The translations under genes were made by a program, and so were the position numbers. Below, piece after piece: positions 12,317 through 26,210 of a stretch of DNA of 64,000 bases; within the stretch, counting starts at the first letter, position 1; every line of letters starts with the position of its first letter. The stretch covers positions 620,001-684,000 of the forward strand of contig NW_027096008.1 of NCBI RefSeq assembly GCF_040115645.1, given 5' to 3'. The DNA comes from Euwallacea fornicatus. Its lineage: Eukaryota > Arthropoda > Insecta > Coleoptera > Curculionidae. Under the pieces are notes generated by a model. The model made no database searches. It was given only the letters and a program-made list of their open reading frames with translations, and was not told the origin of the DNA.

Positions 12317-15300
12317 TTTGGAAAATGTGGACCAAATTTGTTACACAAAGTGTCAAAGTAATCACCTCAACGTGATTTTGAAGATGTCACAACACATCAT
12401 GACTACATCTTGTTGAACTTCCAAGAAAAATAGTACTTTATGTGCTCAAACACACAACTTTTGTGACTTTTCAAACTTTGAAGCTCGATAACTTCGGCAA
12501 ATGTGGACCAAATTTCTTAAACAAAGTGTCAAATTAATTAGCTCGACGAGATTTTGAATATGTCACAACACATCATGATTGCATCTTGTTGAATTTCCAA
12601 GAAAAATAGTACTTTATGTGCTCAAACACACAACTTTTGTGACTTTTCCAATTTTGAAGCTCGATAACATTGGCAAATGTGGACCAAATTTGTTAAACAA
12701 AGTGTCAAATTAATCAGCTCGACGAGATTTTGCAGATGTCACAACAAATCATGATTGCATCTTGTTGAATTTCCAAGAAAAATAGTACTTTATGTGCTCA
12801 AACACACATATTTTGTGACTTTTCAAACTTTGAAGCTCGATAACTTTGGCAAATGTGGACCAAATTTGTTAACCAAAGTGTCAAATTAATCAGCTCGACG
12901 AGATTTTGAAGATGTCACAACACATCATGATTGCATCTTGTTGAATTTCCAAGAAAAATAGTACTTTATGTGCTCAAACACACAACTTTTGTGACTTTTC
13001 CAATTTTGAAGCTCGATAACTTTGGCAAATGTGGACCAAATTTGTTAAACAAAGTGTCAAATTAATCAGCTCGACAAGGTTATGAAGATGTCACAACACA
13101 TCATGATTACCTCTTGTTGAACTTCCAAGAAAAATAGTACTTTATGTGCTCAAACACACAACTTTTGTGACTTTTCAAACTTTGAAGCTCGATAACTTCG
13201 GCAAATGTGGACCAAATTTCTTAAACAAAGTGTCAAATTAATTAGCTCGACGAGATTTTGAATATGTCACAACACATCATGATTGCATCTTGTTGAATTT
13301 CCAAGAAAAATAGTACTTTATGTGCTCACACACACATATTTTGTGACTTTTCAAACTTTGAAGCTCGATAACTTCGGCAAATGTGGACCAAATTTCTTAA
13401 ACAAAGTGTCAAATTAATCAGCTCAACGAGATTTTGAAGATGTCACAACACATCAGAATTGCATCTTGTTGAACTTCCAAGAAAAATAGTACTTTATGTG
13501 CTCAAACACACATATTTTGTGACTTTTCAAACTTTGAAGCTCGATAGCTTTGGCAAATGTGGACCAAATTTCTTAAACAAAGTGTCAAATTAATCAGCTC
13601 AACGAGATTTTGAAGATGTCACAACACATCAGAATTGCATCTTGTTGAACTTCCAAGAAAAATAGTACTTTATGTGCTCAAACACACAACTTTTATGACT
13701 TTTCCAATTTTGAAGCTCGATAACTTTGGCAAATGTGGACCAAATTTGTTAAACAAAGTGTCAAATTAATCAGCTCGACGAGATTTTGAAGATGTCACAA
13801 TACATCAGAATTGCATCTTGTTGAACTTCCAAGAAAAATAGTACTTTATGTGCTCACACACACATATTTTGTGACTTTTCAAACTTTGAAGCTCGATAAC
13901 TTCGGCAAATGTGGACCAAATTTCTTAAACAAAGTGTCAAATTAATCAGCTCAACGAGATTTTGAAGATGTCACAACAAATCATGATTGCATCTTGTTGA
14001 ATTTCCAAGAAAAATAGTACTTTATGTGCTCAAACACACAACTTTTGTGACTTTTCCAATTTTGAAGCTCGATAACATTGGCAAATGTGGACCAAATTTG
14101 TTAAACAAAGTGTCAAATTAATCAGCTCGACGAGATTTTGAAGATGTCACAACAAATCATGATTGCATCTTGTTGAATTTCCAAGAAAAATAGTACTTTA
14201 TGTGCTCAAACACACATATTTTGTGACTTTTCAAACTTTGAAGCTCGATAACTTTGGCAAATGTGGACCAAATTTGTTAACCAAAGTGTCAAATTAATCA
14301 TCTCGACGAGATATTTAAAATGACACAACAATTCATGATTGCATCTTGTTGAATTTCCAAGAAAAATAGTACTTTATGTGCTCAAACACAACTTTTGTGA
14401 CTTTTCCAATTTTGAAGCTCGATAACTTTGGCAAATGTGGACCAAATTTGTTAAACAAAGTGTCAAATTAATCAGCTCGACAAGGTTATGAAGATGTCAC
14501 AACACATCATGATTACCTCTTGTTGAACTTCCAAGAAAAATAGTACTTTATGTGCTCAAACACACAACTTTTGTGACTTTTCAAACTTTGAAGCTCGATA
14601 ACTTCGGCAAATGTGGACCAAATTTCTTAAACAAAGTGTCAAAGTAATCACCTCAACGAGATTTTGAAGATGTCACAACACATCAGAATTGCATCTTGTT
14701 GAACTTCCAAGAAAAATAGTACTTTATGTGCTCAAACACACAACTTTTATGACTTTTCCAATTTTGAAGCTCGATAACTTTGGCAAATGTGGACCACATT
14801 TCTTAAACAAAGTGTCAAATTAATTAGCTCGACGAAATTTTGAATATGTCACAACACATCATGATTGCATCTTGTTGAATTTCCAAGAAAAATAGTACTT
14901 TATGTGCTCAAACACACAACTTTTGTGACTTTTCAAACTTTGAAGCTCGATAGCTTCGGCAAATGAGGACCAAATTTGTTAAACAGAGTGTAAAATTAAT
15001 CAGCTCGACGAGATTTTGAATATGTCACAACACATCATGATTGCATCTTGTTGAATTTCCAAGAAAAATAGTACTTTATGTGCTCAAACACACATATTTT
15101 GTGACTTTTCCAATTTTGAGGCTCGATAACATTGGCAAATGTGGACCAAATTTATTAAACAAAGTGTCAAATTAATCAGCTCAACGAGATTTTGAAGATG
15201 TCACAACAAATCATGATTACATCTTGTTGAACTTCCAAGAAAAATAGTACTTTATGTGCTCAAACACACATATTTTGTGACTTTTCAAACTCTGAAGCTC

Positions 15301-16890
15301 GATAACTTTGGCAAATGTGGACCAAATTTGTTAACCAAAGTGTCAAATTAATCATCTCGACGAGATATTTAAAATGACACAACAATTCATGATTGCATCT
15401 TGTTGAATTTCCAAGAAAAATAGTACTTTATGTGCTCAAACACACAACTTTTGTGACTTTTCCAATTTTGAAGCTCGATAACTTTGGCAAATGTGGACCA
15501 AATTTTTTAAACAAAGTGTCAAATTAATCAGCTCGACGATATTTTGAAGATGTCACAACAAATCATGATTGCATCTTGTTGAATTTCCAAGAAAAATAGT
15601 ACTTTATGTGCTCAAACACACATATTTTGTGACTTTTCAAACTTTGAAGCTCGATAACTTTGGCAAATGTGGACCAAATTTGTTAACCAAAGTGTCAAAT
15701 TAATCATCTCGACGAGATATTTAAAATGACACAACAATTCATGATTGCATCTTGTTGAATTTCCAAGAAAAATAGTACTTTATGTGCTCAAACACACAAC
15801 TTTTGTGACTTTTCCAATTTTGAAGCTCGATAACTTTGGCAAATGTGGACCAAATTTGTTAAAAAAAGTGTCAAATTAATCAGCTCGACAAGGTTATGAA
15901 GATGTCACAACACATCATGATTACCTCTTGTTGAACTTCCAAGAAAAATAGTACTTTATGTGCTCAAACACACAACTTTTGTGACTTTTCAAACTTTGAA
16001 GCTCGATAGCTTCGGCAAATGAAGACCAAATTTGTTAAACAAAGTGTCAAATTAATCAGCTCGACGAGATTTTGAAGATGTCACAACACATCATGATTGC
16101 ATCTTGTTGAATTTCCAAGAAAAATAGTACTTTATGTGCTCAAACACACAACTTTTGTGACTTTTCCAATTTTGAAGCTCGATAACTTTGGCAAATGTGG
16201 ACCAAATTTGTTAAACAAAGTGTCAAATTAATCAGCTCGACGAGATCGTTAAAATGACACAACACACCATGATTACATCTTGTTGAACTTCCAAGAAAAA
16301 TAGTACTTTATGTGCTCAAACACACAACTTTTGTGACTTTTCAAACTTTGAAGCTCGATAGCTTCGGCAAATGAAGACCAAATTTGTTAAACAAAGTGTC
16401 AAATTAATCAGCTCGACGAGATTTTGAAGATGTCACAACACATCATGATTGCATCTTGTTGAATTTCCAAGAAAAATAGTACTTTATGTGCTCAAACACA
16501 CAACTTTTGTGACTTTTCCAATTTTGAAGCTCGATAACTTTGGCAAATGTGGACCAAATTTGTTAACCAAAGTGTCAAATTAATCAGCTCGACGAGATCT
16601 TTAAAATGACACAACAATTCATGATTGCATCTTGTTGAATTTCCAAGAAAAATAGTACTTTATGTGCTCAAACACACAACTTTTGTGACTTTTCCAATTT
16701 TGAAGCTCGATAACTTTGGCAAATGTGGACCAAATTTGTTAAACAAAGTGTCAAATGAATCAGCTCGACAAGGTTATGAAGATGTCACAACACATCATGA
16801 TTACCTCTTGTTGAACTTCCAAGAAAAATAGTACTTTATGTGCTCAAACACACATATTTTGTGACTTTTCAAACTCTGAAGCTCGATAAC
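12317..16890 (+). repeat. 26-monomer HOR block with one 2-bp deletion
   Basis: It opens with the third copy of the five-unit block (12317-13196). It then enters the GCTCACACACAC/CATCAGAATTGC series at 13197 without an intervening anchor, as if one anchor monomer had been lost. The short unit is 14253-14426. Private changes include GATAGCTTTGGC near 13542, CGACGAAATTTTG near 14831, TTTATTAAAC near 15151 and TTAAAAAAAGTG near 15859. The block closes with GATCGTT, GATAGC, GATCTTT and CAAATGAATCAG units. Confidence 0.8.
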
Positions 16891-19176
16891 TTTGGAAAAT
16901 GTGGACCAAATTTGTTACACAAAGTGTCAAAGTAATCACCTCAACGTGATTTTGAAGATGTCACAACACATCATGACTACATCTTGTTGAACTTCCAAGA
17001 AAAATAGTACTTTATGTGCTCAAACACACAACTTTTGTGACTTTTCAAACTTTGAAGCTCGATAACTTCGGCAAATGTGGACCAAATTTCTTAAACAAAG
17101 TGTCAAATTAATTAGCTCGACGAGATTTTGAATATGTCACAACACATCATGATTGCATCTTGTTGAATTTCCAAGAAAAATAGTACTTTATGTGCTCAAA
17201 CACACAACTTTTGTGACTTTTCCAATTTTGAAGCTCGATAACATTGGCAAATGTGGACCAAATTTGTTAAACAAAGTGTCAAATTAATCAGCTCGACGAG
17301 ATTTTGAAGATGTCACAACAAATCATGATTGCATCTTGTTGAATTTCCAAGAAAAATAGTACTTTATGTGCTCAAACACACATATTTTGTGACTTTTCAA
17401 ACTTTGAAGCTCGATAACTTTGGCAAATGTGGACCAAATTTGTTAACCAAAGTGTCAAATTAATCATCTCGACGAGATATTTAAAATGACACAACAATTC
17501 ATGATTGCATCTTGTTGAATTTCCAAGAAAAATAGTACTTTATGTGCTCAAACACAACTTTTGTGACTTTTCCAATTTTGAAGCTCGATAACTTTGGCAA
17601 ATGTGGACCAAATTTGTTAAACAAAGTGTCAAATTAATCAGCTCGACAAGGTTATGAAGATGTCACAACACATCATGATTACCTCTTGTTGAACTTCCAA
17701 GAAAAATAGTACTTTATGTGCTCAAACACACAACTTTTGTGACTTTTCAAACTTTGAAGCTCGATAACTTCGGCAAATGTGGACCAAATTTCTTAAACAA
17801 AGTGTCAAAGTAATCACCTCAACGAGATTTTGAAGATGTCCCAACACATCAGAATTGCATCTTGTTGAACTTCCAAGAAAAATAGTACTTTATGTGCTCA
17901 AACACACAACTTTTATGACTTTTCCAATTTTGAAGCTCGATAACTTTGGCAAATGTGGACCACATTTCTTAAACAAAGTGTCAAATTAATTAGCTCGACG
18001 AGATTTTGAATATGTCACAACACATCATGATTGCATCTTGTTGAATTTCCAAGAAAAATAGTACTTTATGTGCTCAAACACACATATTTTGTGACTTTTC
18101 CAATTTTGAGGCTCGATAACATTGGCAAATGTGGACCAAATTTGTTAAACAAAGTGTCAAATTAATCAGCTCAACGAGATTTTGAAGATGTCACAACAAA
18201 TCATGATTACATCTTGTTGAACTTCCAAGAAAAATAGTACTTTATGTGCTCAAACACACATATTTTGTGACTTTTCAAACTCTGAAGCTCGATAACTTTG
18301 GCAAATGTGGACCAAATTTGTTACACAAAGTGTCAAAGTAATCACCTCAAAGAGATTTTGAAGATGTCACAACAAATCGTGATTACATCTTGTTGAACTT
18401 CCAAGAAAAATAATACTTTATGTGCTCAAACCCACAACTTTTGTGACTTTTCAAACTCTGAAGCTCGATAACTTCGGCAAATGAGGACCAAATTTGTTAA
18501 ACAAAGTGTCAAATTAATCAGCTCGACGAGATTTTGAAGATGTCACAACACATCATGATTGCATCTTGTTGAATTTCCAAGAAAAATAGTACTTTATGTG
18601 CTCAAACACACAACTTTTGTGACTTTTCCAATTTTGAAGCTCGATAACTTTGGCAAATGTGGACCAAATTTGTTAACCAAAGTGTCAAATTAATCAGCTC
18701 GACGAGATCTTTAAAATGACACAACACACCATGATTACATCTTGTTGAACTTCCAAGAAAAATAGTACTTTATGTGCTCAAACACACAACTTTTGTGACT
18801 TTTCAAACTTTGAAGCTCGATAGCTTCGGCAAATGAAGACCAAATTTGTTAACCAAAGTGTCAAATTAATCAGCTCGACGAGATTTTGAAGATGTCACAA
18901 CACATCATGATTGCATCTTGTTGAATTTCCAAGAAAAATAGTACTTTATGTGCTCAAACACACAACTTTTGTGACTTTTCCAATTTTGAAGCTCGATAAC
19001 TTTGGCAAATGTGAACCAAATTTGTTAAACAAAGTGTCAAATTAATCAGCTCGACAAGGTTATGAAGATGTCACAACACATCATGATTACCTCTTGTTGA
19101 ACTTCCAAGAAAAATAGTACTTTATGTGCTCAAACACACATATTTTGTGACTTTTCAAACTCTGAAGCTCGATAAC
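16891..19176 (+). repeat. 13-monomer HOR block with TAATAC/AAACCCAC unit
   Basis: The units include the anchor, TTCGGC, ATTGGC, the 174-bp unit at 17419, CGACAAGG, an AGTAATCACC unit with TGTCCCAACAC, a CACATTTCTTAAAC unit, a GAGGCTCGATAACATT unit and a rare unit combining AAATCGTGATTAC, AAATAATAC and AAACCCACAAC. An AAATGAGGACC unit and the GATCTTT and GATAGC trailer follow. The block is homologous to 26035-28144, which lacks the GAGGCTCG/ATTGGC unit. The rare TAATAC/AAACCCAC unit also recurs near 27380, 33890 and 36350. Confidence 0.8.
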
Positions 19177-22100
19177 TTTGGAAAATGTGGACCAAATTTG
19201 TTACACAAAGTGTCAAAGTAATCACCTCAACGTGATTTTGAAGATGTCACAACACATCATGACTACATCTTGTTGAACTTCCAAGAAAAATAGTACTTTA
19301 TGTGCTCAAACACACAACTTTTGTGACTTTTCAAACTTTGAAGCTCGATAACTTCGGCAAATGTGGACCAAATTTCTTAAACAAAGTGTCAAATTAATTA
19401 GCTCGACGAGATTTTGAATATGTCACAACACATCATGATTGCATCTTGTTGAATTTCCAAGAAAAATAGTACTTTATGTGCTCACACACACATATTTTGT
19501 GACTTTTCAAACTTTGAAGCTCGATAACTTCGGCAAATGTGGACCAAATTTCTTAAACAAAGTGTCAAATTAATCAGCTCAACGAGATTTTGAAGATGTC
19601 ACAACACATCAGAATTGCATCTTGTTGAACTTCCAAGAAAAATAGTACTTTATGTGCTCAAACACACATATTTTGTGACTTTTCAAACTTTGAAGCTCGA
19701 TAACTTTGGCAAATGTGGACCAAATTTCTTAAACAAAGTGTCAAATTAATCAGCTCAACGAGATTTTGAAGATGTCACAACACATCAGAATTGCATCTTG
19801 TTGAACTTCCAAGAAAAATAGTACTTTATGTGCTCAAACACACATATTTTGTGACTTTTCAAACTTTGAAGCTCGATAACTTTGGCAAATGTGGACTAAA
19901 TTTCTTAAACAAAGTGTCAAATTAATCAGCTCAACGAGATTTTGAAGATGTCACAACACATCAGAATTGCATCTTGTTGAACTTCCAAGAAAAATAGTAC
20001 TTTATGTGCTCAAACACACATATTTTGTGACTTTTCAAATTTTGAAGCTCGATAACTTTGGCAAATGTGGACCAAATTTGTTAACCGAAGTGTCAAATTA
20101 ATCATCTCGACGAGATATTTAAAATGACACAACAATTCATGATTGCATCTTGTTGAATTTCCAAGAAAAATAGTACTTTATGTGCTCAAACACAACTTTT
20201 GTGACTTTTCCAATTTTGAAGCTCGATAACTTTGGCAAATGTGGACCAAATTTGTTAAACAAAGTGTCAAATTAATCAGCTCGACAAGGTTATGAAGATG
20301 TCACAACACATCATGATTACCTCTTGTTGAACTTCCAAGAAAAATAGTACTTTATGTGCTCAAACACACAACTTTTGTGACTTTTCAAACTTTGAAGCTC
20401 GATAACTTCGGCAAATGTGGACCAAATTTCTTAAACAAAGTGTCAAAGTAATCACCTCAACGAGATTTTGAAGATGTCACAACACATCAGAATTGCATCT
20501 TGTTGAACTTCCAAGAAAAATAGTACTTTATGTGCTCAAACACACAACTTTTATGACTTTTCCAATTTTGAAGCTCGATAACTTTGGCAAATGTGGACCA
20601 CATTTCTTAAACAAAGTGTCAAATTAATTAGCTCGACGAGATTTTGAATATGTCACAACACATCATGATTGCATCTTGTTGAATTTCCAAGAAAAATAGT
20701 ACTTTATGTGCTCAAACACACAACTTTTGTGACTTTTCAAACTTTGAAGCTCGATAGCTTCGGCAAATGAGGACCAAATTTGTTAAACAGAGTGTAAAAT
20801 TAATCAGCTCGACGAGATTTTGAATATGTCACAACACATCATGATTGCATCTTGTTGAATTTCCAAGAAAAATAGTACTTTATGTGCTCAAACACACATA
20901 TTTTGTGACTTTTCAAACTCTGAAGCTCGATAACTTTGGCAAATGTGGACCAAATTTGTTAACCAAAGTGTCAAATTAATCATCTCGACGAGATATTTAA
21001 AATGACACAACAATTCATGATTGCATCTTGTTGAATTTCCAAGAAAAATAGTACTTTATGTGCTCAAACACACAACTTTTGTGACTTTTCCAATTTTGAA
21101 GCTCGATAACTTTGGCAAATGTGGACCAAATTTTTTAAACAAAGTGTCAAATTAATCAGCTCGACGATATTTTGAAGATGTCACAACAAATCATGATTGC
21201 ATCTTGTTGAATTTCCAAGAAAAATAGTACTTTATGTGCTCAAACACACATATTTTGTGACTTTTCAAACTTTGAAGCTCGATAACTTTGGCAAATGTGG
21301 ACCAAATTTGTTAACCAAAGTGTCAAATTAATCATCTCGACGAGATATTTAAAATGACACAACAATTCATGATTGCATCTTGTTGAATTTCCAAGAAAAA
21401 TAGTACTTTATGTGCTCAAACACACAACTTTTGTGACTTTTCCAATTTTGAAGCTCGATAACTTTGGCAAATGTGGACCAAATTTGTTAAACAAAGTGTC
21501 AAATTAATCAGCTCGACAAGGTTATGAAGATGTCACAACACATCATGATTACATCTTGTTGAACTTCCAAGAAAAATAGTACTTTATGTGCTCAAACACA
21601 CATATTTTGTGACTTTTCAAACTCTGAAGCTCGATAACTTTGGCAAATGTGGACCAAATTTGTTAACCAAAGTGTCAAATTAATCATCTCGACGAGATAT
21701 TTAAAATGACACAACAATTCATGATTGCATCTTGTTGAATTTCCAAGAAAAATAGTACTTTATGTGCTCAAACACACAACTTTTGTGACTTTTCCAATTT
21801 TGAGGCTCGATAACATTGGCAAATGTGGACCAAATTTGTTAAACAAAGTGTCAAATTAATCAGCTCAACGAGATTTTGAAGATGTCACAACAAATCATGA
21901 TTACATCTTGTTGAACTTCCAAGAAAAATAGTACTTTATGTGCTCAAACACACATATTTTGTGACTTTTCAAACTCTGAAGCTCGATAACTTTGGCAAAT
22001 GTGGACCAAATTTGTTAACCAAAGTGTCAAATTAATCATCTCGACGAGATATTTAAAATGACACAACAATTCATGATTGCATCTTGTTGAATTTCCAAGA

Positions 22101-23574
22101 AAAATAGTACTTTATGTGCTCAAACACACAACTTTTGTGACTTTTCCAATTTTGAAGCTCGATAACTTTGGCAAATGTGGACCAAATTTTTTAAACAAAG
22201 TGTCAAATTAATCAGCTCGACGATATTTTGAAGATGTCACAACAAATCATGATTGCATCTTGTTGAATTTCCAAGAAAAATAGTACTTTATGTGCTCAAA
22301 CACACATATTTTGTGACTTTTCAAACTTTGAAGCTCGATAACTTTGGCAAATGTGGACCAAATTTGTTAACCAAAGTGTCAAATTAATCATCTCGACGAG
22401 ATATTTAAAATGACACAACAATTCATGATTGCATCTTGTTGAATTTCCAAGAAAAATAGTACTTTATGTGCTCAAACACACAACTTTTGTGACTTTTCCA
22501 ATTTTGAAGCTCGATAACTTTGGCAAATGTGGACCAAATTTGTTAAACAAAGTGTCAAATTAATCAGCTCGACAAGGTTATGAAGATGTCACAACACATC
22601 ATGATTACCTCTTGTTGAACTTCCAAGAAAAATAGTACTTTATGTGCTCAAACACACAACTTTTGTGACTTTTCAAACTTTGAAGCTCGATAACTTCGGC
22701 AAATGTGGACCAAATTTCTTAAACAAAGTGTCAAAGTAATCACCTCAACGAGATTTTGAAGATGTCACAACAAATCATGATTGCATCTTGTTGAACTTCC
22801 AAGAAAAATAGTACTTTATGTGCTCAAACACACATATTTTGTGACTTTTCAAACTTTGAAGCTCGATAACTTTGGCAAATGTGGACCAAATTTGTTAAAC
22901 AAAGTGTCAAATTAATCAGCTCGACGAGATCGTTAAAATGACACAACACACCATGATTACATCTTGTTGAACTTCCAAGAAAAATAGTACTTTATGTGCT
23001 CAAACACACAACTTTTGTGACTTTTCAAACTTTGAAGCTCGATAGCTTCGGCAAATGAAGACCAAATTTGTTAAACAAAGTGTCAAATTAATCAGCTCGA
23101 CGAGATTTTGAAGATGTCACAACACATCATGATTGCATCTTGTTGAATTTCCAAGAAAAATAGTACTTTATGTGCTCAAACACACAACTTTTGTGACTTT
23201 TCCAATTTTGAAGCTCGATAACTTTGGCAAATGTGGACCAAATTTGTTAACCAAAGTGTCAAATTAATCAGCTCGACGAGATCTTTAAAATGACACAACA
23301 ATTCATGATTGCATCTTGTTGAATTTCCAAGAAAAATAGTACTTTATGTGCTCAAACACACAACTTTTGTGACTTTTCCAATTTTGAAGCTCGATAACTT
23401 TGGCAAATGTGGACCAAATTTGTTAAACAAAGTGTCAAATGAATCAGCTCGACAAGGTTATGAAGATGTCACAACACATCATGATTACCTCTTGTTGAAC
23501 TTCCAAGAAAAATAGTACTTTATGTGCTCAAACACACATATTTTGTGACTTTTCAAACTCTGAAGCTCGATAAC
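19177..23574 (+). repeat. 25-monomer HOR block with an internal 6-monomer near-duplication
   Basis: It begins with the anchor and the CATCAGAATTGC series, with private GTGGACTAAATTT at 19881 (also in 28673) and TTAACCGAAG near 20081. The short unit is 20057-20230. A set of GATATTT, TTTTTTAAAC/CGACGATATT, GATATTT and CGACAAGG units at 20935-21638 recurs in the same order 1056 bp (six units) later at 21991-22694, with two extra units between. The block ends with AGTAATCACC, GATCGTT, GATAGC, GATCTTT and CAAATGAATCAG units. Confidence 0.78.
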
Positions 23575-26034
23575 TTTGGAAAATGTGGACCAAATTTGTT
23601 ACACAAAGTGTCAAAGTAATCACCTCAACGTGATTTTGAAGATGTCACAACACATCATGACTACATCTTGTTGAACTTCCAAGAAAAATAGTACTTTATG
23701 TGCTCAAACACACAACTTTTGTGACTTTTCAAACTTTGAAGCTCGATAACTTCGGCAAATGTGGACCAAATTTCTTAAACAAAGTGTCAAATTAATTAGC
23801 TCGACGAGATTTTGAATATGTCACAACACATCATGATTGCATCTTGTTGAATTTCCAAGAAAAATAGTACTTTATGTGCTCAAACACACAACTTTTGTGA
23901 CTTTTCCAATTTTGAAGCTCGATAACATTGGCAAATGTGGACCAAATTTGTTAAACAAAGTGTCAAATTAATCAGCTCGACGAGATTTTGAAGATGTCAC
24001 AACAAATCATGATTGCATCTTGTTGAATTTCCAAGAAAAATAGTACTTTATGTGCTCAAACACACATATTTTGTGACTTTTCAAACTTTGAAGCTCGATA
24101 ACTTTGGCAAATGTGGACCAAATTTGTTAACCAAAGTGTCAAATTAATCATCTCGACGAGATATTTAAAATGACACAACAATTCATGATTGCATCTTGTT
24201 GAATTTCCAAGAAAAATAGTACTTTATGTGCTCAAACACAACTTTTGTGACTTTTCCAATTTTGAAGCTCGATAACTTTGGCAAATGTGAACCAAATTTG
24301 TTAACCAAAGTGTCAAATTAATCATCTCGACGAGATATTTAAAATGACACAACAATTCATGATTGCATCTTGTTGAATTTCCAAGAAAAATAGTACTTTA
24401 TGTGCTCAAACACAACTTTTGTGACTTTTCCAATTTTGAAGCTCGATAACTTTGGCAAATGTGGACCAAATTTGTTAAACAAAGTGTCAAATTAATCAGC
24501 TCGACAAGGTTATGAAGATGTCACAACACATCATGATTACCTCTTGTTGAACTTCCAAGAAAAATAGTACTTTATGTGCTCAAACACACAACTTTTGTGA
24601 CTTTTCAAACTTTGAAGCTCGATAACTTCGGCAAATGTGGACCAAATTTCTTAAACAAAGTGTCAAAGTAATCACCTCAACGAGATTTTGAAGATGTCAC
24701 AACACATCAGAATTGCATCTTGTTGAACTTCCAAGAAAAATAGTACTTTATGTGCTCAAACACACAACTTTTATGACTTTTCCAATTTTGAAGCTCGATA
24801 ACTTTGGCAAATGTGGACCACATTTCTTAAACAAAGTGTCAAATTAATTAGCTCGACGAGATTTTGAATATGTCACAACACATCATGATTGCATCTTGTT
24901 GAATTTCCAAGAAAAATAGTACTTTATGTGCTCAAACACACAACTTTTGTGACTTTTCAAACTTTGAAGCTCGATAGCTTCGGCAAATGAGGACCAAATT
25001 TGTTAAACAGAGTGTAAAATTAATCAGCTCGACGAGATTTTGAATATGTCACAACACATCATGATTGCATCTTGTTGAATTTCCAAGAAAAATAGTACTT
25101 TATGTGCTCAAACACACATATTTTGTGACTTTTCCAATTTTGAGGCTCGATAACATTGGCAAATGTGGACCAAATTTGTTAAACAAAGTGTCAAATTAAT
25201 CAGCTCAACGAGATTTTGAAGATGTCACAACAAATCATGATTGCATCTTGTTGAACTTCCAAGAAAAATAGTACTTTATGTGCTCAAACACACATATTTT
25301 GTGACTTTTCAAACTTTGAAGCTCGATAACTTTGGCAAATGTGCACCAAATTTGTTAAACAAAGTGTCAAATTAATCAGCTCGACGAGATCGTTAAAATG
25401 ACACAACACACCATGATTACATCTTGTTGAACTTCCAAGAAAAATAGTACTTTATGTGCTCAAACACACAACTTTTGTGACTTTTCAAACTTTGAAGCTC
25501 GATAGCTTCGGCAAATGAAGACCAAATTTGTTAAACAAAGTGTCAAATTAATCAGCTCGACGAGATTTTGAAGATGTCACAACACATCATGATTGCATCT
25601 TGTTGAATTTCCAAGAAAAATAGTACTTTATGTGCTCAAACACACAACTTTTGTGACTTTTCCAATTTTGAAGCTCGATAACTTTGGCAAATGTGGACCA
25701 AATTTGTTAACCAAAGTGTCAAATTAATCAGCTCGACGAGAACTTTAAAATGACACAACAATTCATGATTGCATCTTGTTGAATTTCCAAGAAAAATAGT
25801 ACTTTATGTGCTCAAACACACAACTTTTGTGACTTTTCCAATTTTGAAGCTCGATAACTTTGGCAAATGTGGACCAAATTTGTTAAACAAAGTGTCAAAT
25901 GAATCAGCTCGACAAGGTTATGAAGATGTCACAACACATCATGATTACCTCTTGTTGAACTTCCAAGAAAAATAGTACTTTATGTGCTCAAACACACATA
26001 TTTTGTGACTTTTCAAACTCTGAAGCTCGATAAC
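23575..26034 (+). repeat. 14-monomer HOR block with two consecutive 174-bp monomers
   Basis: The order is anchor, TTCGGC, ATTGGC, then two 174-bp GATATTT units side by side (24103-24276 and 24277-24450; the second has GTGAACC near its start). This is the only place where the 2-bp deletion occurs in adjacent units, which suggests a one-monomer tandem duplication of a deleted unit. CGACAAGG, AGTAATCACC, CACATTTC, CAGAGTGTAAAATT and ATTGGC units follow, then a GTGCACCAAA-bearing GATCGTT unit and the usual trailer. GAGAACTTT near 25739 is private. Confidence 0.8.
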
Positions 26035-26210
26035 TTTGGAAAATGTGGACCAAATTTGTTACACAAAGTGTCAAAGTAATCATCTCGACGAGATATTTAA
26101 AATGACACAACAATTCATGATTGCATCTTGTTGAATTTCCAAGAAAAATAGTACTTTATGTGCTCAAACACACAACTTTTGTGACTTTTCAAACTTTGAA
26201 GCTCGATAAC
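26035..26210 (+). repeat. Chimeric monomer (anchor head with GATATTT-class middle)
   Basis: The left part is that of the anchor class: TTTGGAAAAT, TTACACAAAG and GTGTCAAAGTAATCA. At about 26080-26083 it switches to ATCTCGACGAGATATTT, then ACAATTCATGATTGC with GAATTTCC, as in the GATATTT class. By the right end it has CAAACTTTG and is followed by the usual second unit of the anchor series (TTCGGC/TTCTTAAAC). The pattern fits a short conversion tract of roughly 60 to 110 bp, or a double crossover, inside one monomer. All other anchors carry CACCTCAACGTGATTTT in this place. Confidence 0.8.
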
